A model generated the notes under the pieces. The model was not told the origin of the DNA and made no database searches. It saw nothing but the letters and a program-made list of their open reading frames with translations. Shown here one piece after another: positions 56,641-63,441 of a DNA stretch of 64,000 nucleotides. The position numbers and the translations under genes were made by a program. This stretch comes from Cyclobacteriaceae bacterium (lineage in GTDB: Bacteria; Bacteroidota; Bacteroidia; Cytophagales; Cyclobacteriaceae), in contig JAIBBC010000001.1 of assembly GCA_019694875.1 (NCBI GenBank), positions 496,001-560,000 on the forward strand, given 5' to 3'. Positions within the stretch are counted from its first letter, which is position 1; every line of letters starts with the position of its first letter.

Positions 56641-57696
56641 CTAATTTTTGTAAACGTTCACAAGGAAAACACACTCCTTCAGCTTCTTCACTTGCTGAAC
56701 ACGGTTTGAATTTTTGATTGCGTTTGTTTTCGGTAACCGGATCGGAGCCTGCAGTGAATCCAAAACAGAATCCTTCAGAATTTCTTTTAACACGGTCGAC
56801 TTGATCGCAAATGTTGCACCTGCTGCCTGTGTTTGCACTCCACTGATCATGCCGATCAGGTCGCCCTGCTTGTTCAACAATGGTCCGCCACTGTTTCCGG
56901 GATTAACCGGAACAGAAATCTGGTAAGCATTCGGGTTTGCGCGATAACCGGTAAGTGAGCTAATCGAGCCTTCGCCAAATACAACTTCTTCGCGCGGAAA
57001 GCCAAGAGTGTAAACGTCTTCTGCCAAATCGGCTTGTGCTTCGCTTAGTGTGTAGGGAACCGCCTGAATCTTTACCGGTGTCACAATCTTTAAAACTGAA
57101 ACATCATTCACGGGATCACTATGAACTACAACCGCTTTCAGGCTGCCATATTTTTCGTTTTGAATATAAACCGAATCAGCCTTGGCAATCACGTGCTGAC
57201 TGGTAATCACATACCCTTGCGATGAAATTAAAAATCCCGTAGCAGCGAATTGGGGAGACACTACCGGCTTGCGAGTTAAATTCTTTTCGAGGGCAGATTG
57301 TGTTTTCTGAATCTTATCAACTGTTCTGCGCAGTTCGAGGTAATCCGAATTTTGCTGTGAGCGGATATTCTGTGTTGTCCACAAAGTGGCCGCAATACTG
57401 ATTACTGCCACGGAAGCCGCGACACCACTCAGTGTTTTATATTTCCTCCAGCCACTCACGGGCAACGATACCACGGGCTTTTGCATATCAGCATGCAATG
57501 CATCCAGGCTTGTCTTAAGCTCAACACGTTTTCCGTAAGATTTTAAAGCCCTCGCGAGTTTCACATGCTCCGTTGCCTGTCTGCGAAAGGATTCGTCTTC
57601 AGCGATACGTTTCTCCACGGCCAAAGTTTCTTCGGGTGATAAGGCTCCTTTCACATACCGATCAAGCAATTCAAGTATCGTAAGCTGTTCGTTCAT
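56641..57696 (-). CDS. Anti-sigma-like protein fused to trypsin-like protease
   Basis: A 351-residue protein. Residues 1-60 resemble a cytoplasmic anti-sigma domain (ILELLDRYVKGALSPEETLAVEKRIAEDESFRRQ), without a HxxxCxxC zinc site. A transmembrane helix spans about 86-106, a coiled coil about 110-140. The periplasmic part is an S1C (DegP-like) protease: H168 in VITSQHVI, D198 in NDVSVLKI and S269 in NPGNSGGPLL. There is no PDZ domain. The gene overlaps the ECF sigma gene by 4 bp. A sigma factor, its inhibitor and a protease in one chain suggest a self-contained envelope-stress switch; the protease could cut itself or a partner. That is inference. Confidence 0.9.
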   Translation of the reverse strand: MNEQLTILELLDRYVKGALSPEETLAVEKRIAEDESFRRQATEHVKLARALKSYGKRVELKTSLDALHADMQKPVVSLPVSGWRKYKTLSGVAASVAVISIAATLWTTQNIRSQQNSDYLELRRTVDKIQKTQSALEKNLTRKPVVSPQFAATGFLISSQGYVITSQHVIAKADSVYIQNEKYGSLKAVVVHSDPVNDVSVLKIVTPVKIQAVPYTLSEAQADLAEDVYTLGFPREEVVFGEGSISSLTGYRANPNAYQISVPVNPGNSGGPLLNKQGDLIGMISGVQTQAAGATFAIKSTVLKEILKDSVLDSLQAPIRLPKTNAIKNSNRVQQVKKLKECVFLVNVYKN

Positions 57697-58280
57697 TTCT
57701 CTTTTCGGTGATCTTCAAAAAACAATTTCTTCAATCGCTGCAAACACTTATACTTTTGGTTTTTTGCATTGTCAGCACTTGTGTACCCGAATTTCTCGCG
57801 GATCAAATCCATTGAAAAATCGCGGATGTAAAAATCCTCTATAATACTCCGGCAAGGTTCACCCAGTGCCTGAAGCGACAGTTGCATGCGTTCAAAACTG
57901 ATTTCACTCTCCAGCACCTCGCCTATCTCGTCTTCCAGTCCTTCAAAAACATCGCCCTCCGCAATGGTTACATCAAACCGTCTTTTCTCAGCAAGCCGTT
58001 TCAACCACAACCTTCGGCACACAGCATACAGGTAGGTTTTTATTTTACACGTTAACACAAAATCCGCCTGCTGTGCCCGTTCGTAAAACGCGATGATGGC
58101 GTCCTGGAAAACGTCCTTAGCTTCCTGTTCTGTGCCACTGTTCGAACAAACCAGGTGAGCGGCCATTGGGTAATGCGTTTTATAGAGCTCACCCAACGCT
58201 GCCTGATTGTTTTTCCTGATTTCCGCGAGTATTAATTCGTCAAAATAATTTGCCACAGCAGCAAAGTCGGTTTGATACAA
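57693..58280 (-). CDS. ECF RNA polymerase sigma factor
   Basis: A 195-residue sigma factor. Region 2 (about 20-90: LGELYKTHYPMAAHLVCSNSG, AKDVFQDAIIAFYERA) and region 4 (about 130-185: LGEPCRSIIEDFYIRDFSMDLIREKFGY, with KNQKYKCLQRLKKLF) are present. The start is TTG 58280, one codon before an in-frame stop; the next candidate is GTG 58256. There is no ATG. It overlaps the anti-sigma/protease gene by 4 bp. The composition of region 4 (SADNAKNQKYKC) is that of the Bacteroidota ECF group coupled to similar inhibitors. Confidence 0.9.
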   Translation of the reverse strand: MYQTDFAAVANYFDELILAEIRKNNQAALGELYKTHYPMAAHLVCSNSGTEQEAKDVFQDAIIAFYERAQQADFVLTCKIKTYLYAVCRRLWLKRLAEKRRFDVTIAEGDVFEGLEDEIGEVLESEISFERMQLSLQALGEPCRSIIEDFYIRDFSMDLIREKFGYTSADNAKNQKYKCLQRLKKLFFEDHRKEK

Positions 58281-58372
58281 TTTTCACTTCAAGGTAACCC
58301 GACAAAAATATGTTTTTCATTGGGTGACCTTGCCAAGTTTTCGGTATGAAGGCCAAATTTAAACCTGATATC

Positions 58373-58561
58373 ATGAAAAAATCATTGAAAACAGTTTTTG
58401 CTGCAGGTTTCTGCGCACTTTTCGCATTGACACTTACCTTCTGCGGAAGCAAGCCTGCTGAAACAACTGAAAACAAGGACACCGTAGCGGTTGAACCGGC
58501 ACCTGCTGACACCGTTGGAGCTGACACTACTGCTGCAGACACCACTGCTACAGCACAATAA
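58373..58561 (+). CDS. Small Thr/Ala/Asp-rich lipoprotein
   Basis: A 62-residue lipoprotein; ATG 58373 gives MKKSLKTVFAAGFCALFALTLTFCG with a lipobox Cys at residue 24. The short mature part is a low-complexity Glu/Pro/Thr/Asp/Ala tail (KPAETTENKDTVAVEP, then PADTVGADTTAAD). No fold is expected. It is followed by a strong terminator. Confidence 0.75.
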   Translation: MKKSLKTVFAAGFCALFALTLTFCGSKPAETTENKDTVAVEPAPADTVGADTTAADTTATAQ

Positions 58562-58564
58562 GCT

Positions 58565-58591
58565 AAAAGCCGTTACTGAGTAGCGGCTTTT
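58565..58591 (+). terminator. Rho-independent terminator
   Basis: An 8-bp stem AAAAGCCG / CGGCTTTT with an 11-base loop, 3 bases after the lipoprotein stop and followed by a T-run at 58588-58593. Confidence 0.85.
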
Positions 58592-58722
58592 TTATTTTCT
58601 CCCTGCTGGTCGACAGGCAGGTCCATTCCTCGTCTGCATTTCATCTTCCCGAAGTGCCGTTCTGATTGCTTTCAGCATACGCGACCCGAGTAAGTCTTTT
58701 TTTATAGCTAAACACCTCAACC

Positions 58723-59562
58723 ATGGAAACACGGATAATATTCCTTTGTCTTTTATTTCTCACTGCCGCCTGTGGAGCTAAAGTTGAAGAAGCAAATACC
58801 GGTGCAGATACACTGGAAGATGCGAACCCCGTACAAACAGCCGCTCAAACGACAACTCCCCAACATGTCGTAAAGGATTTATACTCTGACGGAAAGACCA
58901 AATTGATCAAAACGCTTAATTATCGGTTCGAGGTTGAAAACGTCAACAAAACAACGGACGCGATTGAACAAATCGTTAAAAAATATCCGGCCTACATCTC
59001 GGATTCGAAAATGGAGCTTGAGAACCCGGTGCTGGAAAACAAACTGTGCATTCGGGTAGAAAATGAATTTTTCCAGGATATGATTAAAGAAATTGATCAA
59101 TTGGCCGGATTCGTTGACTATCGCACCATCACCACGGAAGACGTTGCAAAAGAATTCGTTGACCTCGAGTCGCGCATAAAAACCAAACGACAGGTTGAAG
59201 AGCGGTACGCGGAAATCCTCCGCAAGAAGGCCGGAACAATTGCTGAAGTATTGGCAACGGAAGAGAAAATTGGTGAACTGCACGAAGACATTGAAGCAAC
59301 TATCAGTCGGATTAACTACTTGAAAGATCAGGTTAGCTACAGCACCATCAATCTTGAATACTATCAAAAGATTACACAACAGATCGCAACGGAAGATATT
59401 CCATCGACCGGAAAAGATTTTAAAGAAGCGCTGTCAACGGGCTGGAAGGGAATTGTCGGGTTTGCGCTGGCAATCACCTACGTATGGCCAATGGTTATTC
59501 TTGCAGTCTGCGGAGTAATTATCTACCGGTTCCGCAAAAGAAGATTGATTGTCGGTAACTAG
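58723..59562 (+). CDS. DUF4349 lipoprotein
   Basis: A 279-residue lipoprotein (LLFLTAACGAK, Cys at residue 18). Residues about 60-240 match DUF4349: KTLNYRFEVENVNKTTDAIEQIVKKYPAYISDS, then DYRTITTEDVAKEFVDLESRIKTKRQVEERY, a coiled coil (about 155-210) and VSYSTINLEYYQ. A C-terminal transmembrane helix (about 250-270) follows. The protein is therefore anchored at both ends. DUF4349 function is unknown. Confidence 0.92.
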   Translation: METRIIFLCLLFLTAACGAKVEEANTGADTLEDANPVQTAAQTTTPQHVVKDLYSDGKTKLIKTLNYRFEVENVNKTTDAIEQIVKKYPAYISDSKMELENPVLENKLCIRVENEFFQDMIKEIDQLAGFVDYRTITTEDVAKEFVDLESRIKTKRQVEERYAEILRKKAGTIAEVLATEEKIGELHEDIEATISRINYLKDQVSYSTINLEYYQKITQQIATEDIPSTGKDFKEALSTGWKGIVGFALAITYVWPMVILAVCGVIIYRFRKRRLIVGN

Positions 59563-59602
59563 AGCGTGGTAAAAAAATAATTTTTCTAAATAACGTTTTC
59601 GC

Positions 59603-59634
59603 TTGTAAATAAAATCCGCGTTGATTTACCTTTG
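59603..59634 (+). promoter_or_regulatory. Promoter of the rtcB-associated leader RNA
   Basis: TTG at 59603-59605, 21-base spacer, TACCTTTG at 59627-59634. Transcription would start near 59640, exactly at the ATG of a 26-codon frame. Confidence 0.7.
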
Positions 59635-59638
59635 CACC

Positions 59639-59768
59639 ATGCTAGTAGTAAAAGCATCATATCAATTAAGCACCGCACTGAATAGTGATATTCAGTGTAA
59701 GCCGCGGATTTTCAGTTAATCACATTTGTGATCCTTCACTGAAAAGCCCGGCATCGTCCGGGTTTTTT
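59639..59768 (+). ncRNA. Structured leader RNA with intrinsic terminator upstream of TPR-rtcB-TPR
   Basis: The RNA starts at its own promoter and ends at a terminator (CCCGG at 59747-59751, CCGGG at 59758-59762, then six T). Four related 8-base arms lie in between: CACTGAAT (59676-59683), ATTCAGTG (59690-59697), TTTTCAGT (59709-59716), ACTGAAAA (59738-59745). Arm 1 pairs with 2, arm 3 with 4 (enclosing an ATCACA/TGTGAT hairpin at 59719-59732); arm 1 could instead pair with arm 3 and arm 2 with arm 4. A 26-codon frame (59639-59719) ends inside arm 3. This looks like an attenuator or a small RNA; which cannot be told from sequence. Confidence 0.6.
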
Positions 59769-59906
59769 GTTTTTTAACCCGAATGAATAAAAAACAAAAA
59801 TGTCTGAAAAGACACTGGCATTGCTTTGCCTTGTGCGAAGCATGCCGCTAAAAAAAGATAAATGATTATAGAAAATAGTACGTCAGCGAAAGCTGGCGCA
59901 ACACAA

Positions 59907-60401
59907 ATGGAAAAGATTAATTGGATGGAAGAATACCTGGAAGAAGGGTTGCGGCTTGCGGCTGACGAAGGCCATGAACCCGCACTCAAACTTCTGGAGA
60001 AACTTTTGTATGAAGAACCGGGTTATGCCCGGCTGCATCATGCACTGGGCATCGTGTATTTTTACTATGCAGATAAGCTCGAACTGGCCGAGAAACATTT
60101 CCGGCTGGCGATACGGTTCGACTCACGCTTTGCTGAACCTTACTGGTACCTCGGCAAATTGCTAAGTGATGACGAGCGATTAGACGAAGCGATTGATGTA
60201 TATAAAAATGGCATGAACGCCAAACGGGCTCGTAAAGCGGAGCTCTTGAATGAAGCCGGCCGCGCGTATGAATTGAAAAAGAAATTCAAAACGGCCATCC
60301 GGCACTATAAAAAGGCGCTGGGCTATTCTGCTGAATTATGGAATTGCCTGGTAATTGAACAAAGTATTAAACGTTGCAAACGCAAACAGAAACAACAGTA
60401 A
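59907..60401 (+). CDS. TPR protein, rtcB-associated copy 1
   Basis: A 164-residue protein with about three and a half tetratricopeptide repeats (GYARLHHALGIVYFYYADKLELAEKHFRLAIRFDSRFAEPYWYLGKLL pattern, then DEAIDVYKNGMNAK, then AYELKKKFKTAIRHYKKAL). The start at ATG 59907 aligns with the paralog at 61915 (MEKINWMEEYLE versus MTRIEWIEKYLQ). An in-frame ATG at 59862 would add 15 residues over an RNA hairpin and is less likely. A basic tail (KRCKRKQKQQ) could touch RNA. It lies 31 bp upstream of rtcB, so a link to RNA repair is inferred. Confidence 0.8.
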   Translation: MEKINWMEEYLEEGLRLAADEGHEPALKLLEKLLYEEPGYARLHHALGIVYFYYADKLELAEKHFRLAIRFDSRFAEPYWYLGKLLSDDERLDEAIDVYKNGMNAKRARKAELLNEAGRAYELKKKFKTAIRHYKKALGYSAELWNCLVIEQSIKRCKRKQKQQ

Positions 60402-60432
60402 CGTCTTGCAGGCAAGACAGAAAGGAGTTCGT

Positions 60433-61848
60433 ATGAAACGAAAGATGTTAAGTGGAAAGGATTTGATCAAAATCGGTTACCCGGAAGGCAAAGCAGTCGG
60501 CATTGCCATCAATACCGTTTTGAAATATTTCCGCAGAAGCGAGAAGGAAGAAATCTTTTCGATGCTGAAGGCTGTATTGGCCGATCCGAAAAAGTTTGTG
60601 GATGATTCCATTTGGAGTAAAACTGCATTGGCTCTTGTGCCCGGCGAGAAGAAGTCGCGGGTTCACGAGTTGCTGAAAAACCGGATTGAGTATCCGATTT
60701 ATGGAGCGGCAGAAATTGAGGAAGGTGCGCGTAACCAAATGGAAATCGCCATGAAACTTCCCGTAACAATGGCCGGAGCGCTGATGCCCGATGCACATCA
60801 GGGTTATGGGTTGCCGATTGGCGGGGTACTCGCTACAAACAACGCTGTGATTCCTTACGGAGTAGGCGTTGACATCGGCTGCAGAATGTGTTTGAGTGCG
60901 TATCCGCTGGACGAAAAATTCCTGGATCGGCATCGCGCCAACCTGAAGCAGATTCTGATCGACAACACCCGCTTTGGCTATGAAACGTTTCAGCGTGCGA
61001 AAGATCACGAAGTGCTGTATCACAAAGCATTCGATGAAATTCCGGTTGTACGGAACCTGCGGGGAAAAGCGATTGCACAAATCGGTTCGTCCGGCAGTGG
61101 TAATCACTTTGTTGAATTCGGGTTGATGACACTGAATGAAAACAACGAGTGGAAATTGCCAGCCGGGCAATACCTGTCAGTGCTTTCACACTCCGGTTCA
61201 CGTGGACTGGGCGCGGAAATCGCGCGTCATTACACGCGGGTGGCAAAACAGGTTTGCCTGTTGCCGGGTCAGGCATCAAGCCTCGCATGGCTTGACCTGA
61301 ATACCGAAGCAGGACAGGAATACTGGATTGCGATGAATCTTGCCGGTGATTACGCATCAGCGAATCATCACCAGATTCATGAACGGATCGCGCAAGCATT
61401 GGGTGAAAAGCATCTGTTGATGGTAGAGAACCACCACAACTTTGCCTGGAAAGAAAAACTGCTTGACGGAACAGAAGTGATTGTTCACCGCAAAGGGGCC
61501 ACTCCGGCCGGTGAAGGCGTGCTTGGAATTATCCCGGGCTCCATGACTGCACCCGGCTTTGTTGTGAAAGGAAAAGGTAATGCGTCATCTCTCAATTCTG
61601 CTTCGCATGGTGCGGGGAGACTGATGTCGCGTGGAGTTGCCAAGCAAAGCATCACCAATAAAATGGTGAAGCAGGAATTGGCGAAACACGAGGTGGATTT
61701 GTTAGGCGGGGGCTTAGACGAAGCTCCGATGGCCTACAAAGACATCCGGCAGGTGATGAAACACCAGAATGATCTGGTGGAAGTGCTCGGAGAATTTACT
61801 CCGAAGATTGTAAGAATGTGTGGCGATGATTCAGCCGCAGAAGACTGA
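60433..61848 (+). CDS. rtcB: RNA-splicing ligase RtcB
   Basis: A 471-residue ligase joining 2',3'-cyclic phosphate or 3'-phosphate to 5'-OH RNA ends with GTP and Mn. MPDAHQGYGLPIGG (D120, H122) and GVGVDIGCRM (D147, C150) are the metal sites; HSGSRGLG and ENHHNFAW follow; H392 in SASHGAGR is the guanylylated His. The start is ATG 60433, preceded by AAAGGAG, one of the few Shine-Dalgarno-like sites in the window. No archease gene is adjacent; instead two paralogous TPR genes flank it. Confidence 0.96.
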   Translation: MKRKMLSGKDLIKIGYPEGKAVGIAINTVLKYFRRSEKEEIFSMLKAVLADPKKFVDDSIWSKTALALVPGEKKSRVHELLKNRIEYPIYGAAEIEEGARNQMEIAMKLPVTMAGALMPDAHQGYGLPIGGVLATNNAVIPYGVGVDIGCRMCLSAYPLDEKFLDRHRANLKQILIDNTRFGYETFQRAKDHEVLYHKAFDEIPVVRNLRGKAIAQIGSSGSGNHFVEFGLMTLNENNEWKLPAGQYLSVLSHSGSRGLGAEIARHYTRVAKQVCLLPGQASSLAWLDLNTEAGQEYWIAMNLAGDYASANHHQIHERIAQALGEKHLLMVENHHNFAWKEKLLDGTEVIVHRKGATPAGEGVLGIIPGSMTAPGFVVKGKGNASSLNSASHGAGRLMSRGVAKQSITNKMVKQELAKHEVDLLGGGLDEAPMAYKDIRQVMKHQNDLVEVLGEFTPKIVRMCGDDSAAED

Positions 61849-61914
61849 TCCGAAACTGAGGTACATGGTGTAACCCGGTTTCGGGTTAGCATGAACCAAA
61901 AGTTTTGAAAAAGT

Positions 61915-62418
61915 ATGACACGTATTGAATGGATTGAAAAATATTTGCAAGAAGCCGAGAAGCTGATCTACGAAAACAAAATCGAAGAAGGTTTTCGGAT
62001 CATGAAGGGTTTGCTTTACGAAGAGCCAGGTTACGGAAGCTTGCACAACCACCTTGGCTGGGCTTACATGTATTATTCAAGTGCGGATGGCATGGCCGAG
62101 TTGCACTTGAAGATGGCGATCAAGTTCAACAGGGAATTTGCACCAGCCTATCTTCACCTGGGTACGTTGCTGATCCGAACCGGCCGGTATGATGAGGCGT
62201 TGGGTTACCTGGAAACAGGATTAACGAAGTTCAATGCAAACCGTACGATGCTGCTGGAAAAAATCGCAAGCGTGTATGAATTGAAAAAGGATTACACAAA
62301 AGCGATCCGCATGTATAAAGAGGCATTGGCTTCAACAGCCGGCTTCGATGCAAACACCTATACCGAAGCAATTAAACGTTGCCGTAAGAAAAGATGGGTG
62401 TTGATGTTCACATTTTAA
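61915..62418 (+). CDS. TPR protein, rtcB-associated copy 2
   Basis: A 167-residue paralog of the gene at 59907. Shared blocks include LLYEEPGYxxLHxxLGxxYxYY, AIKFNREFAPAYLHLGTLL, YDEALGYLETGL and VYELKKDYTKAIRMYKEAL, with a basic C-terminus (KRCRKKR). It begins 66 bp after rtcB; between the two lies a 7-bp hairpin (TAACCCG at 61871-61877 with CGGGTTA at 61882-61888). The two copies bracket rtcB as if the unit arose by duplication of a partner gene. Function unknown. Confidence 0.85.
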   Translation: MTRIEWIEKYLQEAEKLIYENKIEEGFRIMKGLLYEEPGYGSLHNHLGWAYMYYSSADGMAELHLKMAIKFNREFAPAYLHLGTLLIRTGRYDEALGYLETGLTKFNANRTMLLEKIASVYELKKDYTKAIRMYKEALASTAGFDANTYTEAIKRCRKKRWVLMFTF

Positions 62419-62447
62419 TCCCTGGTCTGTGTGACACAGACCAGGGA
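62419..62447 (+). terminator. Hairpin at the end of the rtcB unit
   Basis: A 13-bp perfect stem TCCCTGGTCTGTG / CACAGACCAGGGA with a TGA loop, starting directly after the TPR stop codon. No T-run follows, but the right arm begins the tandem repeat array. Confidence 0.6.
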
Positions 62448-62510
62448 AGTGTGACGCAGACCAAGGGAATGTGTGACACGGACCAGGGAAGTGTGACGCA
62501 GACCAGGGAA
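62429..62510. repeat. Four tandem copies of a 20-22 bp repeat
   Basis: Units GTGTGACACAGACCAGGGAA (62429-62448), GTGTGACGCAGACCAAGGGAAT (62449-62470, described by coordinates; 22 bases), then 62471-62490 and 62491-62510. They differ mainly at CA/CG and at AGA/GGA, and the first unit forms the right arm of the terminator-like hairpin. Too few and too short-spaced for a CRISPR. Confidence 0.85.
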
Positions 62511-62825
62511 GGAGATCAAGCTAACTAAGTAGAAGCATAGCTCTGAAAAAGCTAAGGATCCGGAGCGTTACCGGGGGTCTCCACATAGGGCAAGACGCTA
62601 TAATTTGTAGATGATCAGTGCCGGTGGTACGATAGCATAGTCGCTGACAAATGCGCTTTGACGGCAATCGTCAAGGAGATCGAGGTTAAAGCCCTCCGTA
62701 CCACAGAATAATTTTTTGCGTTGGCCTCTGACGGCAGACTCACAGAATCGCATTTAAATGCATGTCCCGGTTTATGGAAAACGGTAGCCCGTAGCATCTT
62801 ACAAGCACTACCAGCCGAAAAAACC
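62511..62825. other. Non-coding stretch after the repeats
   Basis: About 315 bases without a convincing gene. A frame reaching back to TTG 62721 is open, but has no homology, so the following gene is started at 62826. I see no clear promoter or tRNA here. Confidence 0.5.
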
Positions 62826-63248
62826 ATGAAAAACCCGGTTTCACTCACAATTCCCAAGCCCGGACTGGCAAAATGGGGAAACTTCAATCACACCACGCTG
62901 GTGCGGGCCGAACTGTTCCGCGGAAGCGAAAATGACAAGGTTGCCGTAAAAAGCATTGAAGGAATGGTGCGCTCAGCGCACGATTTGTCGGCACTGCCCG
63001 GAATTTCAGTAAAACTTAAAGGCACAAACCTCGAAGCGCAAACCGACTCCAACGGCTGGTTCTCCATACTGATTGAAAAACCATCCTCCACCGATATTCT
63101 TGTATTTACCTCAGAGGGTTTCAGAACAACACACCTCGCGATCGATAACGAAGATTTTTTGCATGTCAATCTGAAAGTTGCCGAACAGGAAAAAATTTCC
63201 AGGCGCTCAAGGTTAAAGCAATTCTTTTCGTTTAAAAAGAATTTCTAA
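62826..63248 (+). CDS. Carboxypeptidase-regulatory-like domain protein without signal peptide
   Basis: A 140-residue protein. Residues about 40-118 have the CarboxypepD_reg beta-sandwich pattern (IEGMVRSAHDLSALPGISVKLKGTNLEAQTDSNGWFSI, then FTSEGFRTTHLAI). The ATG at 62826 is preferred; the region before it is not convincing. No signal peptide or membrane segment is visible, although this domain is normally found in exported proteins. The C-terminus is basic (SRRSRLKQFFSFKKNF). Its stop overlaps by 3 bases the stop of a gene on the other strand. Confidence 0.65.
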   Translation: MKNPVSLTIPKPGLAKWGNFNHTTLVRAELFRGSENDKVAVKSIEGMVRSAHDLSALPGISVKLKGTNLEAQTDSNGWFSILIEKPSSTDILVFTSEGFRTTHLAIDNEDFLHVNLKVAEQEKISRRSRLKQFFSFKKNF

Positions 63249-63430
63249 ATCTCGTCTGTGTCGCGTCTTCGTTTCAGTAAGCCAATACCTGAAACAAAAA
63301 AGATAAATCCAAGAATAGCGAGTGCCCATGGGCTCAACGTAACGATGTTGGGTCCGAAAATTCCCAGTACGCCCATAATCAGTCCGATGATGCCGATCAC
63401 AACCAGCACCATTGCCAATATTTTAATCAT
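63245..63430 (-). CDS. Small two-helix membrane protein
   Basis: A 61-residue protein with two hydrophobic helices (about 2-27 and 33-50) followed by a basic, charged tail (LLKRRRDTDEI). Conserved small membrane proteins of this form are common in Bacteroidota; no function is known. It lies 11 bp after the M28 peptidase gene and its stop overlaps the stop of the opposite gene. Confidence 0.7.
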   Translation of the reverse strand: MIKILAMVLVVIGIIGLIMGVLGIFGPNIVTLSPWALAILGFIFFVSGIGLLKRRRDTDEI

Positions 63431-63441
63431 ATGTCTGCCGT

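Noticed and set aside
58240-58545. A 101-residue frame antisense to the small lipoprotein
   Set aside because: It is rich in Val/Ser/Ala/Thr because it mirrors the low-complexity lipoprotein tail.
59639-59719. The 26-codon frame in the rtcB leader as an independent gene
   Set aside because: It has no repeated codons and no homology signal; it overlaps the RNA arms and is reported as part of the leader only.
62429-62510. CRISPR array
   Set aside because: Units are directly adjacent with no spacers and differ from each other; no cas genes nearby.
62721-62825. N-terminal extension of the carboxypeptidase-regulatory-like protein
   Set aside because: It starts at TTG and has no family pattern; ATG 62826 is a normal start.
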